This document shows positions 22,101 through 33,088 of a DNA stretch of 64,000 bases, one piece after another. This stretch comes from Alectoria sarmentosa (lineage: Eukaryota; Ascomycota; Lecanoromycetes; Lecanorales; Parmeliaceae), in NCBI GenBank assembly GCA_009733775.1, contig WOGZ01000020.1, positions 62,001-126,000 of the forward strand, in the 5' to 3' direction. The position numbers and the translations under genes are program-made. Positions within the stretch are counted from its first letter, which is position 1. Each line of letters begins with the position of its first letter. A model generated the notes under the pieces. That model had not been told where the DNA came from. It did not search any database and saw only the letters and a list, made by a program, of their open reading frames with translations.

Positions 22101-22295
22101 CGGTAGGTTGACAGTCCCATGTTGCGTGCGGACGACGATACTGATGAGAAGTGGCAGCCGCGTTCTAATGTCGCGAAAGACATCTGGGAGATCGCCGGCT
22201 TCGGACAATTCTCTTATCCTCCTCGCAATCCTCGTCCCAATGCTGACAAAGGTGACAATGGCCGAGGCCAGTCCAATTGCAGTGACCGGATCCAT
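19131..22295 (-). CDS. STAND/NLR-type receptor: N-terminal domain, NB-ARC, TPR-like repeats (1035 aa)
   Basis: Exons 22295-21685 and 21627-19131, with a 57-bp GT-AG intron. I chose ATG 22295 (MDPVTAIGLASAIVTF), a start typical of fungal STAND N-terminal domains. The P-loop GIGGVGKS (residues 199-206) is interrupted by the intron inside the last Gly codon. Following NB-ARC landmarks are VLWAYGGNIARFYQGYKRIA, the Walker B LLVVDNAD, VLITTRDNRVAS (sensor 1), LDHLPLAVSQAAAFI (GLPL-like) and IHRLVQ (MHD-like). The remaining ~500 residues are TPR-like (for example YSKEQTYRLRILELHEKKLG, then TDTVRAIECLGICHAHLG). Such proteins bind nucleotide, oligomerise on ligand sensing and trigger incompatibility or other responses. 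All NB motifs look intact, so it may be functional even though the nearby CHAT gene is broken. Confidence 0.9.
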
Positions 22296-23188
22296 TGGCT
22301 TCAAAAATCAGTCTCTGAATACATGACTGTATACATTTTTTGTATTATAGGTGGATGTTGGCGTCCATGAATAAAGAATACCACGCATAGGCTGTACTAG
22401 CTATGAACAACAACGATTGTTCATGGATGACTGGTCCAATTATTCATGACATGACATTGTACTCTTCATCTCATAGAACCAATTTCCACTAATGGCACGT
22501 ACACGTAACAATCTATGGATAGAACGCCTTGCTCATGAGCAATGTATACAAGATGCCTTAGTTGCTATTATTTTGGCTACTTTACTCTCTCGACGCCTTT
22601 TTCTCCATTCTCGAGGTGGGTAACGGGGCTGGCTGAGAGGCTGAGACGAATTTTGAGGGGTCACGGTGGTATTTCACCTGGTCTTCAATAATCAAGTAGT
22701 TGCCGTTGGGGTGCTGATTGGCGAGGCGGGCTGACGGAGGCTCAGGGTATACCCTTGAAAGTCTCGCTTCGAGGGTGTCACATGAAGCCCGCAGCAGAAT
22801 GTGGCGCTTCGGGCTTCTTCGTGCCTTATGATACCTCACCAATGGCCATCATCGAGTGATATTCATGCGCCCTGCAGCAGCGCATTAATTTGCACATGGC
22901 TGGGCTGCGCCGTGCATGCACAAGGTTGCGAAGCCTGATTGATGCTGTCTCGAGGCTCGCAACCTTGGTTGGACGGTCCTATCGTACCCCGCATCAAGAG
23001 CAGTAAGCATCCAAGCCCTTCGCAGAGTGCGCGATTCGATGTTGAAGGGTAGTCGATTCAGATTATGGACAAGGTTTGTGCTGATGTCTGAATTAACGGC
23101 CTATAGTGCAAAACACGGCTTCCACGCCAGCCCGGAGCGGAATTCTGGATGTGGGCGGAGTGATTTCCTCTCATAGCAAATAAAGCCT
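22296..23188. other. Intergenic, one weak small frame
   Basis: Holds the NLR promoter and an 86-codon minus frame at 22582-22842 (containing GNYLIIEDQVKYHRDP) that I cannot place in a family and do not call as a gene. Confidence 0.45.
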
Positions 23189-24922
23189 CTAGCTCACGAT
23201 TGCTTTACTTTGCAGCGCAGAGTTGTCCGTCGTCGCTTTCGCGGGCTGCCTGCTCTCAATGATTCGCCTCGCAATTTTCTCACCCGAAGTATATGCACCA
23301 GCAACCGTACCCAGACCGTCAAATGGCGCAGTATGCTCTCCAGCGAAATAGATGTGCTGCTCCGGCATCCCGTGTCGGATCGCTCTCACGTCGTGTGCGG
23401 CGTCTGTCATACCGATTTGAAAGTTGCTGTAGCTGCCATTGCCAGCGAACTCGTCGTTGCACCACTCAGTGGCTAGAAAGCGGAGAGGCGCAAAGGTCTT
23501 CGCGTATCCTGGCAACCTAGAATAGTACGGCTCGAAGAACTCCTGAAGCCACTGATCACGAGCTTTGCCTTGCAGTCCGCGGATGGAGGTTGTGATGTGA
23601 GTTGAGCAGTCGCCAAAGGTATAGAAGAGCAGGATATTGCGACAATAGAGCTCTTCGAAGGCATGGAAACTCACGCATTCCAGGCGCCAGTTTCGAGGGT
23701 TGGTCTGAGTCGCGTAGGAAGGCGACAGCCAATGTACAAAGCTCACAGTGTCATCGGAGCCATTCTCTACGTCCGCGGTGACGGAATCCCAGAAGGCGAT
23801 TGGGAACTCGATCAATACCTACAAGCGATCGTTAGTACATGGTGTCTTCAAAACAATTAGCGGCTGTTCACTTTTTCCAGTCTTCCGAACGATATCGAGT
23901 CGATTGCGGACGCGATGCGAGGATGCAGCTGGTGTATGCTCTCTTTATGCTGCTTTAACCAGCCCAGCGGCGTCGTGACCACGACGTCATCAAAGTACTG
24001 CTTCTCGCCATCGGAAGTAGTCAAACAAACTGGACGAGGTCCGCCATTCTGAGCATCCAGAGAAATCATCACAGTGTTGAGTTTGAGGTGCGCTTGTGCA
24101 AGAGGTACCGCAGAGACTCGGGTAATGATCTTCTGGTAGTTCGTGGGTATGAAGCAGTCGTCTGTAGAACTTAGCCGTATACAACCAAAAGCCAGTCCTT
24201 GTGCCTGCCTCCTGCAATACAGTCTTCAAGAAAGAAGTACTTGAGTGACTGGAGCTCGACGTGATCACCCACGTAAGCTCCCCACATCTGCGACATGCCT
24301 AGAACAAGCTCCACCTCTCGCCCAGTCATGTCGCCGCGTTGGAAGGCCCAATCGCACCAGCCTTCGAAGAAGCTGTGCAGACTCGCAGAGGCATCGATCT
24401 CTTCGTTGCGATTCGTGCTGTATTCGATGGCCCCCTCCAAAATCTCCCATACTTGCTTAAGGGCCTTGTTGGCTTCCGACGTGGCTACCAGGTGACCTGC
24501 ATCATCGACCAGGAGAGTACTCTCCTTCCATCGATGAAGTGGAGTCTCGGTCTCCTTGGCCAGCTCAATGATCGGGTTGAATCCGGTACTGGCTTCGTCA
24601 GCTTGCGAATGCGAACGTCGGGATCAATTCGTGTACCTGTGTACCCAATTCGCTCCGCTTTTCGGCGCTCGATTCAGCTTGGAAGTGGTGCAGCTGCTGT
24701 ACCACTTACATATCGACCTCTAACGGTCCCATCTGATCGCTCTGGGCAACCTGTAAGGATGTCAATCCACGTGCGATGAGAGACAGATCATTCATTGCGA
24801 ACCCTACCCCCAATCCGGTTGCGGGCTTCGATGATCGTCACATCGTAAGAGTGTCCAAGTAGCACAGTCGCGCAACGCAGACCAGACACTCCAGCTCCAA
24901 CTATACAAATCTTAGGAGCCAT
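23189..24922 (-). CDS. FAD-dependent amine oxidase (polyamine oxidase-like), 489 aa, 6 exons
   Basis: Exons 24922-24803, 24750-24710, 24657-24637, 24588-24221, 24161-23872 and 23818-23189, summing to 490 codons. The N-terminus has the dinucleotide-binding GAGVSG (residues 9-14), then IIEARNRIGGR, the second FAD contact of flavin amine oxidases, and GANWVH. The middle has VVVTTPLGWLKQH. The C-terminus holds the substrate/FAD block YFAGEHTAPFDGLGTVAGAYTSG. This family oxidises polyamines or other amines and yields H2O2. There is no PTS1, so probably cytosolic. The third exon is only 21 nt. The last intron has a perfect TACTAAC branch site. It is divergent from TVP23 across 389 bp. Confidence 0.9.
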
Positions 24923-25311
24923 GTTCTACATGTCACTGTATGACAGGTCTATTGACTTTGTGCTAGAAGAGGTGCGAGGTCTCGACTTAAGTAGAAGCTA
25001 ACGTAAAACCTCGAGTATATTACCTTAGCTAGTAGAGACGTAGCATATTATTCGTGTCAGGACTGGTACAGGTATAAGATCAAGATAGGTGTATTGAATA
25101 AGACAATTAATTACGGAACGAATATCTCAAGTAGGTCAAACCAAGCATTTCTAATGTCTATTATGTACCCCAAAATCACCTCTACGTGCCAAGACATTCA
25201 GCCCTATAACTTTTTCCAAATGACAGCTCTCACGACAGCTTCCTAAACTCAATCGGCCTTCCATGGAACACAACATTTTCTGCTAGTCACTCTTTCACTC
25301 TTTTCTACACA
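24923..25311. promoter_or_regulatory. Divergent promoter region, amine oxidase / TVP23
   Basis: 389 bp between two opposing start codons. AT-rich, with no recognisable TATA box or palindromic operator beyond background. Confidence 0.5.
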
Positions 25312-26162
25312 ATGGACAATCGAGCCCAGCAACCGAAGCAAGGTGACCTGCACTGGCGCCTGAGCTCGCATCCCATAACGCTGCTTTTCTTTCTCGGCTT
25401 CCGCATCTGTAGGTCCCGACTCCAGCCCCGTCAAGCATTGGCTGACACTCTCCCAGCATCCCTTCTGATATACCTCTTCGGTCTCTGGCTCTTCACCTCC
25501 AGCTTCGTTCTCGTCTTCATCGTCACCATGCTCCTCCTCGCCGCCGATTTCTACTACCTCAAGAACATAGCTGGGCGAAGACTTGTGGGGCTAAGGTGGT
25601 GGAATGAGGTCGATACGGCGACGGGTGATAGCCATTGGGTGTTTGAGAGTCAGGATAGAAGCGGAGACAGTGGAGGGCCTGTGCAGAATGCTACTGATAA
25701 AAGGTATGTTGAGACCATGAGACGTAGGGAACGGGGGAAGGAGGAGAAGGAGGAGAAGAGGAGAAAGAGGGGTGAAAGGGTGAAATAAGAGGTTTTGGCG
25801 GCGAAGGCTTAACGGCAGAGCTGGGCTAACACGCTGGTGTGATAGATTCTTCTGGCTAGCACTGTACGCACAGCCTGGTCTGTGGGTTGGGTTGGCGATC
25901 TTTGCGCTGGTGAAGCTGGAAAGTCCAATTTGGCTGAGTCTGAATGGTAAGTGCACGCTTTGCTGAAGACGAACGTCGGTCTTCACTAACGATGGTTGAT
26001 GCTGCAGCGATTGCATTAGTTCTTACAATTACGAACACTCTTGCTTTTTCGCGGTGCGACAAATTCAGTCAGGCGTCGAATCTGGCTTCGAGCGCTATGT
26101 ATTCCGGTGGGATAGCAAAGAGTCTTGCTGGAGGAATTTTCGGCAGACTGTTCGGACGTTAA
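25312..26162 (+). CDS. TVP23: Golgi membrane protein TVP23, 199 aa, 4 exons
   Basis: Exons 25312-25408, 25457-25703, 25846-25946 and 26008-26162. The joined protein has the TVP23 signature HPITLLFFLGFRISSLLIY, then LFTSSFVLVFIVTMLLLAADFYY, then KNIAGRRLVGLRWWNEV and ATDKRFFWLAL. It has four predicted membrane helices and the family C-terminal block TNTLAFSRCDKFSQASNLAS. TVP23 is a conserved tetra-spanning protein of late Golgi vesicles involved in membrane traffic. Length is as expected. Intron 2 (142 bp) is purine-rich and longer than its neighbours. No lesion seen. Confidence 0.95.
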
Positions 26163-26286
26163 GGAAGTTTCCGTCTATAAGATACGGGAACGCAAACTTG
26201 TCTAAGCATCCTTTATGCTCATCCATCTTGTTGTGACGTATATTTAAAGACATGCTTTCTACTATCTGCTCATCCACCTGTCTTGC

Positions 26287-27096
26287 TCACTGAAGGCATT
26301 GAGCCGATCCAAATCTCTCGACCGATGAGAAATGTTTCGCCAGCTCGTATTCAACAATATTCTTTATGCCTGTCATTGATATGCAATTTGATAGCGACTT
26401 CGCATCTACCGTTGAACCAACGGCGTCCCTCTCATGAGCTTTGCGTAAACTGTCGCAAAAATAATCCCAATCTCCTGGCTTGTTTCTCCGAATACCACCT
26501 ACCCTCCCTCCGAAGTCTCCGCCCGTCCAAGTGAATATCGTTGTGATGTTGTCGACCTTTCTCATATCCTCATCCGGGACTCCTCGCTCCTCGATCAATG
26601 TAGGAAAAAAAGAATGAAAGATGCCGCACTCTGTAAAGGGGACCGGCACAGGACCTATTGGTGAGTCGTGGATCGTCACAAGAAACATCGTCTGCTTCAT
26701 CATGTCGCGAGTCAAAGGCTCCTTCTTGACCTCTTCAAAACCGCGGGCTGTTTTGTGAACCGGTCCCTTGTTTTGCTTTGTTGACGTGCCGCGAGGAAAG
26801 ATAGTCGGATTTCTTCTGCGCTGCTCCTCGCCAGCATCAGAGTTGTTCGAGAGAATGAAGACTTCTTCGTTAGATGGATTTTCTTCCGATGTGGATGTTA
26901 GAGGCGATGTGAAATCGTGAGGGTTCGACGTTTCGAAAGCTTCGAAGTCTGAATATGGTTGTTCTCTGCGAGACGAGTCGGACAAATAAATTCGCTTCGA
27001 CTCCTTATTGATCTTAACCGAAACGATTAAAAAGGTAGATCTTCGAATTGACGTTCTGTGCTTGTTGAAATGTGATGCTCTAAAGACGTGATTCAT
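26287..27096 (-). CDS. Hypothetical protein, 269 aa
   Basis: Open frame from ATG 27096. The first ~110 residues are Ser/Asn/Lys-rich and likely disordered. The C-terminal half looks folded, with TMFLVTIHDSPIGPVPVPF, then CGIFHSFFPTLIEERG and NITTIFTWTGGDFGG. No family recognised. The frame starts at the edge of an AT-rich stretch, and the N-terminal codons are AT-biased. Its tail comes within 125 bp of the TVP23 stop (convergent). Possibly a lineage-specific gene. Confidence 0.5.
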   Translation of the reverse strand: MNHVFRASHFNKHRTSIRRSTFLIVSVKINKESKRIYLSDSSRREQPYSDFEAFETSNPHDFTSPLTSTSEENPSNEEVFILSNNSDAGEEQRRRNPTIFPRGTSTKQNKGPVHKTARGFEEVKKEPLTRDMMKQTMFLVTIHDSPIGPVPVPFTECGIFHSFFPTLIEERGVPDEDMRKVDNITTIFTWTGGDFGGRVGGIRRNKPGDWDYFCDSLRKAHERDAVGSTVDAKSLSNCISMTGIKNIVEYELAKHFSSVERFGSAQCLQ

Positions 27097-28176
27097 ACAA
27101 TATACCTGATCACCACTAATTTAATATTCGCTCAAACAGAGATTGTGAGTAATTTACATTGTATATTATGACATACGCTTTATAATTATAAAATTGTTCA
27201 ATAACTTCGATTAATCTAATTATGATTAACATCAACATTATTAACAACAACGCAATGAATTATTATTTCGAATTCTCGCGTTGAACATCTCGAGAACACA
27301 GAAAATCCTTCAATGAATTTGACTCTTGAAGATGATCTCGCTCGCTATCACTTCAATAAAAAGAGTCGAACTTAATCAAAAAATCTAAGACAACGATCTT
27401 GAAAACCTTTGAATCTTTAATCCTTCTAAGATTTCGATGATTTCGAAATTTCAAATGAATCATCATGTCGACGATAAAGATGATACGCATTTGCTCGAAT
27501 GCATTTGATTTATTAACTTGAAACTCATTTTATCGAAAAAATGATTAAGACAGTGATCTTTAATGAAAGATTTTAGTTCGTAAGATAAATACGAGTGCGT
27601 AAGGTGTGTGATGATCATGATTATTGCAAATTTAATTTCGAATAGTGTTTAATAAGATGAATAACTTATTTAGATTCGTGATCGTACGCCTTAAATTGTT
27701 GTCGTTATTAATCGAAATCGAATTCGTAATCACTTAATGAGGGAGTGAAATGTGAAAAGACGTGTAATTTCGATGTGAGAATTAAAAAGCATAATATATC
27801 ACATTAACAATTAAATAAGCTTTCAAGCATAGGTACAAAGTCAGAAATGACAATCAAGTCACAATAGATTGAGATTCGTTTGAAAGACTCACAGAGTGAA
27901 AGTGAGGAATTATGGAATGATACGTTGGTTTTGACACGTCGAGAAATCACAAGAGATATAAGAGAAACAAATAAAAACCAAAGAGGGTTAAGCAAAGGTC
28001 CAAAGGGATGTAAGGTGTGATATGGAAAAGGGCAGAAGGTCGGTGGTGTGGGGGGTTTATATACCCCCATGTGCCGGTCCGTCACTCTGCGGTGCTTCAC
28101 TCTTACCACTTTTACAGCTTCATTGATATTCACTGCTAACCAAGCCTTGGAAATTCTTGAAGGCTTCGCTGCTATC
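27097..28176. other. AT-rich intergenic stretch, no gene
   Basis: From 27100 to about 27800 the sequence is roughly 68-70% AT with many CpG, resembling mildly RIP-affected non-coding DNA, but no repeat partner or element protein is readable. The rest flanks the VTA1 3' end. Confidence 0.5.
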
Positions 28177-29559
28177 TCACCTCGCTCCTAACGCTTCTAA
28201 TGCCCCCCTCAATTCCTTCACCGCCGTATTAGCATCCTCAAAATTCAAGGCTGATATGGCCCATCTCGCATGCTTTTGAGCTTTAAGAATAGCCTCTTCG
28301 TCCGTAAAATAGCTTGTTTGGCCGACGGCTACCGAAGGTACCATTGGCGGTGGTGCTAGTTCCCTTGCTGGAGCAGTGTGGCGTACTGATACCGGCAGAG
28401 GGGGGTGAATGGGAGTTTGAGATTCTTTGTAAGAAGACTCGTGAGGATAAGACGGAAATGAAGCAGACGGAGGAGCGGGAGGATATGATGGTACAAACGT
28501 AGAAGAAGGTGGCGAAATGTTGGTTTCATTCATGTTGGGCGGAGGAAAAGAATGCAAGGAATTTGATGGTTGTAATGGAGGAAGTCCAGCAGATGGAGAA
28601 GCTGCCGGTGATAAAGAGGAAGCGCCTGGAAGTACTACTGGTGGAGAGCTTAGGTCTGCTGGTGGAGCATCTGGCAGACTTGGCTGAGGAGCTCTTCCAT
28701 CGTTGTCGGGCACTCTCGGGAAGTATCCACCGTCAGACGTTGTTCGATCAGCCGTTGATGGATCTAATGGAGATACCTCTGGAGGTGCGTCACTGTGGTA
28801 ATAGTCCTCTGCTGGCTGCTGAGGAGGGTGATAGCCCTGACTAGGTTGAGGCCCTACAGAAGGCACTCTCGATGGATGTAAAGACTCATCGTAAGTCGAC
28901 CGTCCGGCCGTGTGTCCTTGCAGTCGATCGTGCTCATCAGGAATCTCCATCACAGAGGGCTGACGGAATGCATCCTGATACTGGCTCGAGTCATTGAGGC
29001 CATTTATCATCTGAACGTCCGGGTCATTTGGATCAAGAGGAGCTTGCTCAGGTTCTGGGATTGGATTGGTCAGATTTGGATCTTCATTTGCTTTGATTGC
29101 TTTGGCAATACGGAGAGCATGGTACTTTGCGAACTTGATCTTTGATGCGGTCTCACCATCCAGAGGGCCCCATATCTGGCAAAGATCCAAGAACGTTGCA
29201 GCCGCCTGGAAAGTATCTGCGGTCTGTCTCGATGTCCTATTTGCTTTCATAGCGTTATCTGCTCTTTGAAATGTTTCTTGGCCAAACTGCTCAATGTATG
29301 CTTGGCCAGCCATATCATCCATAATGGCATCATTGTCTGAGAAGTCGGATTTTGTCTGTTCAAGCTTGTCCATGAGGGTCATTGTGTAAGACATGCAGTC
29401 TGCGTCTGCTTTGTGGAGTTGCTTCGCCAGAATCTGCTGAACAATCCAGTAATTGCACCAGTACGCCACCACAGGTTTGGCCTTCTCCACCTGGCCAGCT
29501 CGCTGGGCGAATCGAGCTATGTCTGCTGCCTTCAAGGCAGGCGGGATGGTTGCTGCCAT
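28177..29559 (-). CDS. VTA1: VTA1, ESCRT-III/Vps4 regulator, 460 aa
   Basis: Single exon from ATG 29559. The N-terminal ~160 residues are the tandem-MIT domain: IARFAQRAGQVEKAKPVVAY, then CNYWIVQQIL, then FLDLCQIWGPLD and KIKFAKYHALRIAKAIK. A long Pro/Ser-rich linker (about 165-405) follows. The last 40 residues form the dimerisation domain (ILKAQKHARWAISALNFEDA). Vta1 binds Vps4 and stimulates ESCRT-III disassembly during multivesicular-body formation on endosomes. Length and layout are those of fungal orthologues. Confidence 0.95.
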   Translation of the reverse strand: MAATIPPALKAADIARFAQRAGQVEKAKPVVAYWCNYWIVQQILAKQLHKADADCMSYTMTLMDKLEQTKSDFSDNDAIMDDMAGQAYIEQFGQETFQRADNAMKANRTSRQTADTFQAAATFLDLCQIWGPLDGETASKIKFAKYHALRIAKAIKANEDPNLTNPIPEPEQAPLDPNDPDVQMINGLNDSSQYQDAFRQPSVMEIPDEHDRLQGHTAGRSTYDESLHPSRVPSVGPQPSQGYHPPQQPAEDYYHSDAPPEVSPLDPSTADRTTSDGGYFPRVPDNDGRAPQPSLPDAPPADLSSPPVVLPGASSLSPAASPSAGLPPLQPSNSLHSFPPPNMNETNISPPSSTFVPSYPPAPPSASFPSYPHESSYKESQTPIHPPLPVSVRHTAPARELAPPPMVPSVAVGQTSYFTDEEAILKAQKHARWAISALNFEDANTAVKELRGALEALGAR

Positions 29560-29887
29560 ATCTTCCTGCAGCGAGTGATGGGCTTCAAGATCTTGGGATA
29601 GAGCAGTGATAGGTTAGGCAGAAATGTCTGTCGAACACAGCAAAATACAATGTGATGTGCATTGCCCTGCATAAAATATTATAACGTGCACCTGGCTCGG
29701 ATCGTTGGTTTGGATGCGGGTATGTAGATCCCTGCACGCACTAAACCCCGCATATCTATCCGCAGCCAAAGGACAGTTTGCACCGTTGAATCGTCATTTG
29801 TCACACGTATACAACTTATCTAAATTACAACAACATCAACGACGTTACGAATTCATATTTTCTGTGTTTTATATTCTTCGACTCGAT
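29560..29887. promoter_or_regulatory. Divergent promoter region, VTA1 / Mpd1-like
   Basis: 328 bp between opposing start codons. No defined element recognised. Confidence 0.5.
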
Positions 29888-31445
29888 ATGTTGCGGAATA
29901 TTTACCTAGCTGCTCTCTCCACCCTTGCTCTGACGGCATCCTCCAGTGCTGAAGGATTCTACACTAAGAACTCCCCCGTCCTTCAAGTTGATGGCTCAAG
30001 CTATAACAAGCTCGTAGCAAAGTCTAATCAAGTATCGGTAAGCACGAACGTGATTTTTTATCACGCTGAGAGCTAACGATGCCTTCAGATCGTGGAGTAA
30101 GCCACTCATACCGGTCCCTGAAATTCCTCTGCTGATCCGCCCAAGGTTCTACGCCCCGTGGTGTGGACACTGCAAGAACCTGAAGCCAGAATACGAGAAA
30201 GCCGCCAAGGGGCTCAAAGATCTTGCCCAAGTTGTCGCTGTCAATTGTGACGATGAAGCCAATAAGGCATTTTGTGGAGGCATGGGGGTCCAAGGATTCC
30301 CCACCCTCAAGATCGTCAAGCCTTCGAAGAAGCCAGGCAAGCCCATCGTGGAAGACTACCAAGGACCCAGGACTTCAAGTGCCATGGTCGATGCTGTGAA
30401 GTCTGCTATACCCAACAATGTGAAGAAGGTCACAGACAAGGGCATGTCGGCGTTCTTGGAGAGCAACAATGACACAGCCAAGGCCATCCTTTTCAGTAAC
30501 AAGGGAACAACAAGCGCTCTTACCAAAGTCCTAGCTACAGAGTACCTTGCGAGCATGAAGTTCGCCCAGATCCGTGACAAAGAAGCTAAATCTGTAAATA
30601 TGTTTGGGGTGAAGGAATTTCCAACGCTCATTGTGTTGCCTGGAGGAACTGAGGAGCCTGCGAAGTTCGAAGGGGCGTACAAAAAGAAGGAAATGAAGGA
30701 CTTCCTTAGTCAGTATGCCTCTTCAGACTCGAAGGCTTTTTCAGAGAAACAGAAGCCGATGGGTAGGAAGGCTCAGAAAGCTTCGGGAGAAGAAGCAGCC
30801 AAGTCAGAAGAAGCCGCCTCGTCTTTTTCTACAGTGTCATCTTCTCATGCTTCCGCCGAAGCTTCAGATGCGGCAGCTGGAGCTACTTCGGTTACTCTTG
30901 AGGACGAAAGCAACCCGACTGAGTCTCCAGACCCAATCGCCTTTCCTGACGCACCAAAGCCAGCAGTGGTTCAAAATATACCTGACCCAATTTTGGCCCT
31001 CGTCGAAGAGAAGTACCTTCGAGAGAAATGCCTCGGCGCAAAGACATCGACTTGCATACTCGCGCTGTTGCCCAATGTTGGAGGCGACGAGGTCCTTCCT
31101 AAATCCGCGAGCTCGGGCCTGGCAAGCTTAGCAGAATTGGCTGACAAGCATGTGAAAAGGGAGAGCAAGCTATTTCCCTTCTACTCGATTCCTTCTAGAA
31201 ACACTGCATCCGCTACCATTCGTGAGGCCTTGAAGCTTGGAGGAGAAAATGAGTTCGAGCTCGTAGCAGTCAATGCGAGGAGAGGATGGTGGAGACGTTG
31301 CCCGGGCGAGAAGTTTGACTTCCATTCGGTGGAGAATTGGGTGGACAACATCAGATTTGGGGAAGGCTCAAAGGAAGTGTTGCCAGAGGCGTTGCTAGGG
31401 AAGGAAGCAGAGGAACCAGTGGTATCTGAGCATAGCGAGCTGTAA
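29888..31445 (+). CDS. Protein disulfide isomerase, Mpd1-like, 485 aa, with an 8-nt exon
   Basis: Exons 29888-30037, 30089-30096 and 30146-31445. The start at MLRNIYLAALSTLALTAS gives a signal peptide. The 8-nt middle exon supplies the codons that join NQVS to IVEFYAPWCGHC, restoring the thioredoxin active site CGHC (residues 59-62). A thioredoxin fold follows (FPTLKIVKP), then a second redox-inactive thioredoxin-like part (FGVKEFPTLIVLPGG), a Ser/Ala-rich linker (about 245-320) and a C-terminal domain with RRGWWRR. The protein ends EHSEL, close to the ER-retrieval signal HDEL. It would catalyse disulfide formation in the ER lumen. Divergent from VTA1. Confidence 0.93.
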
Positions 31446-31891
31446 GAAAATCGAGACTGTGAAATCAAAATTCCGTTGTAAACATACATCGTCTCAAAAG
31501 TAGAAAGAAGTCTGGCCCGCCCCTTACTTTAGTATTCTGCTCTGATTAGAGTTCAAGTTCACGTTTGAATCTTTGGGGGTGTGTGACAGACGTTCCCTGC
31601 CAAGAATTGCCGAGGGTTTTGAATACGCTAAAATGGATTGATCCCTGCATGAACATGGATTATTGCTGTGTTGCTATGTATTGGCATTGGTACCGGGCCG
31701 ACGCAATATTGTAGAGAGCACCAGAGCTGTACAATGTACATGAAGGGAAATCCCGAGTACATATCCGGGTTTCCAAGGCTACACCTCCCCTGATCTCGAA
31801 GAGGCTTTCCTTGTGAACCAATGCTGGACCCCCACCTCCATCATCGTCCCTAACAGGTCTCACTACCCTTCCATGATTCCCATCCATACTC
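31446..31891. other. Intergenic, no gene
   Basis: 446 bp between two plus-strand genes. It carries the 3' UTR of the PDI gene and the promoter of the hydratase gene. No further structure seen. Confidence 0.5.
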
Positions 31892-32856
31892 ATGTCGAAC
31901 CATCCATTTCCCACCCAGCCTCCTTTGTCCCGCGCCCTCGTGGCTTTTCCCTCCCTCCACATCATGCTTGTGACGCTGAACCGGCCTGAAGATCTCAATT
32001 GCATCGACACGACCGGCAGCCACGAACTCGATGCCCTGTGGAAATGGTACGATGGTGAGCCCACGCTTCGGTGTGCTGTCATTACGGGGTCAGGCCGGGC
32101 TTTTGGTACGGGGGCGGACTTGAAGGGTATTTTTGTCCTTGTCCTTCTTGTTCTCCTTCTCTTCTAGCTTCCCGTCCGCTTTCCAAACAACAAGAAGTCG
32201 TCTCTCAGACCTCGCGTATCCTGACATCCACAAGACTAATCCAACCCGATCGCTTTTCATCACACACAGAATTTCACCGCGTCCGCGACCCCTCCACGCC
32301 CGTCTCCCATCCCCCAAAGGCCGGCTTCGGCGGTATGTCGATGCGGACGGGCAAGAAAGCCATCATTGCTGCCGTCAACGGCCTCGCCTACGGCGGCGGC
32401 TGCGAAATGGCCGTCAACGCCGACCTCGTACTCGCCTCCCCGGATGCCACATTTGCAATCCAGGACGTCAAAGTCGGCACGCTCGCCTGCGCGGGCGTGC
32501 TGCCTCGTTTGGTTTCGATACTCGGACTGCAGCGGGCGACGGAGATGGCTTTGACGGGGAGAGCGGTCGGGGCCGAGGAGGCGCGGGGGTGGGGGTTGGT
32601 GAATCGGATCGTGGAGGAGGAGGATGTGGTGGGCGCGGCGGTGGGCGTGGCGGGCGTGGTGGCGGGGAACAGTCCTGATAGCGTTATTGCTACGAGGGAG
32701 GGTTTGAGGAAAGGGTGGATTGGGAGGGAGGCGGAGGACGTTAATGAGAGGTTGTATATGGGGTGGGGGCCACACAATGACTTGGAGAACTATAAGGAAG
32801 GGATAAGAGCGTTTGTGGAGAAAAGGAGGCCGAGGTGGGTTGATAGTAAGCTTTAA
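31892..32856 (+). CDS. Peroxisomal enoyl-CoA hydratase/isomerase, 273 aa, 2 exons
   Basis: Exons 31892-32126 and 32270-32856 (143-bp intron). Crotonase-family landmarks are VTLNRPEDLNCID at the N-terminus, the oxyanion-hole block AVITGSGRAFGTGADLKE spanning the splice, and the second block AAVNGLAYGGGCEMAVNADLV. The C-terminus is ...WVDSKL, a canonical PTS1 peroxisomal signal. It would hydrate or isomerise enoyl-CoA in peroxisomal beta-oxidation or a related CoA pathway; the exact substrate is not inferable. Codon use turns very G-rich in the second half (about 32570-32720). Confidence 0.9.
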
Positions 32857-33088
32857 GTAGCACGAGGTGGTGCCATTGGGTATATGGTACATGATATCAG
32901 GACTATGACTACTCCAAGCTTTCTACGAAACGCTAGAAGCTGCAAGAGTGGGATTGGTAGCAGGGAGATCATAGTAATGTTTTTCCGGTTCTGCGTAACA
33001 ATCCGCTTTGTCCGACGATCTAATGTGTTCTCCAGGTACCAATGATCCTTGGGAAGACAAGACCAGCCCCGGAGTCGTGTCTTGTCCA

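Noticed and set aside
22582..22842. 86-codon minus-strand frame
   Set aside because: No start context, domain or neighbouring exon supports it.
32133..32892. Long alternative frames over the hydratase gene
   Set aside because: Arg/Pro-rich shadow frames caused by the GC-rich coding strand.
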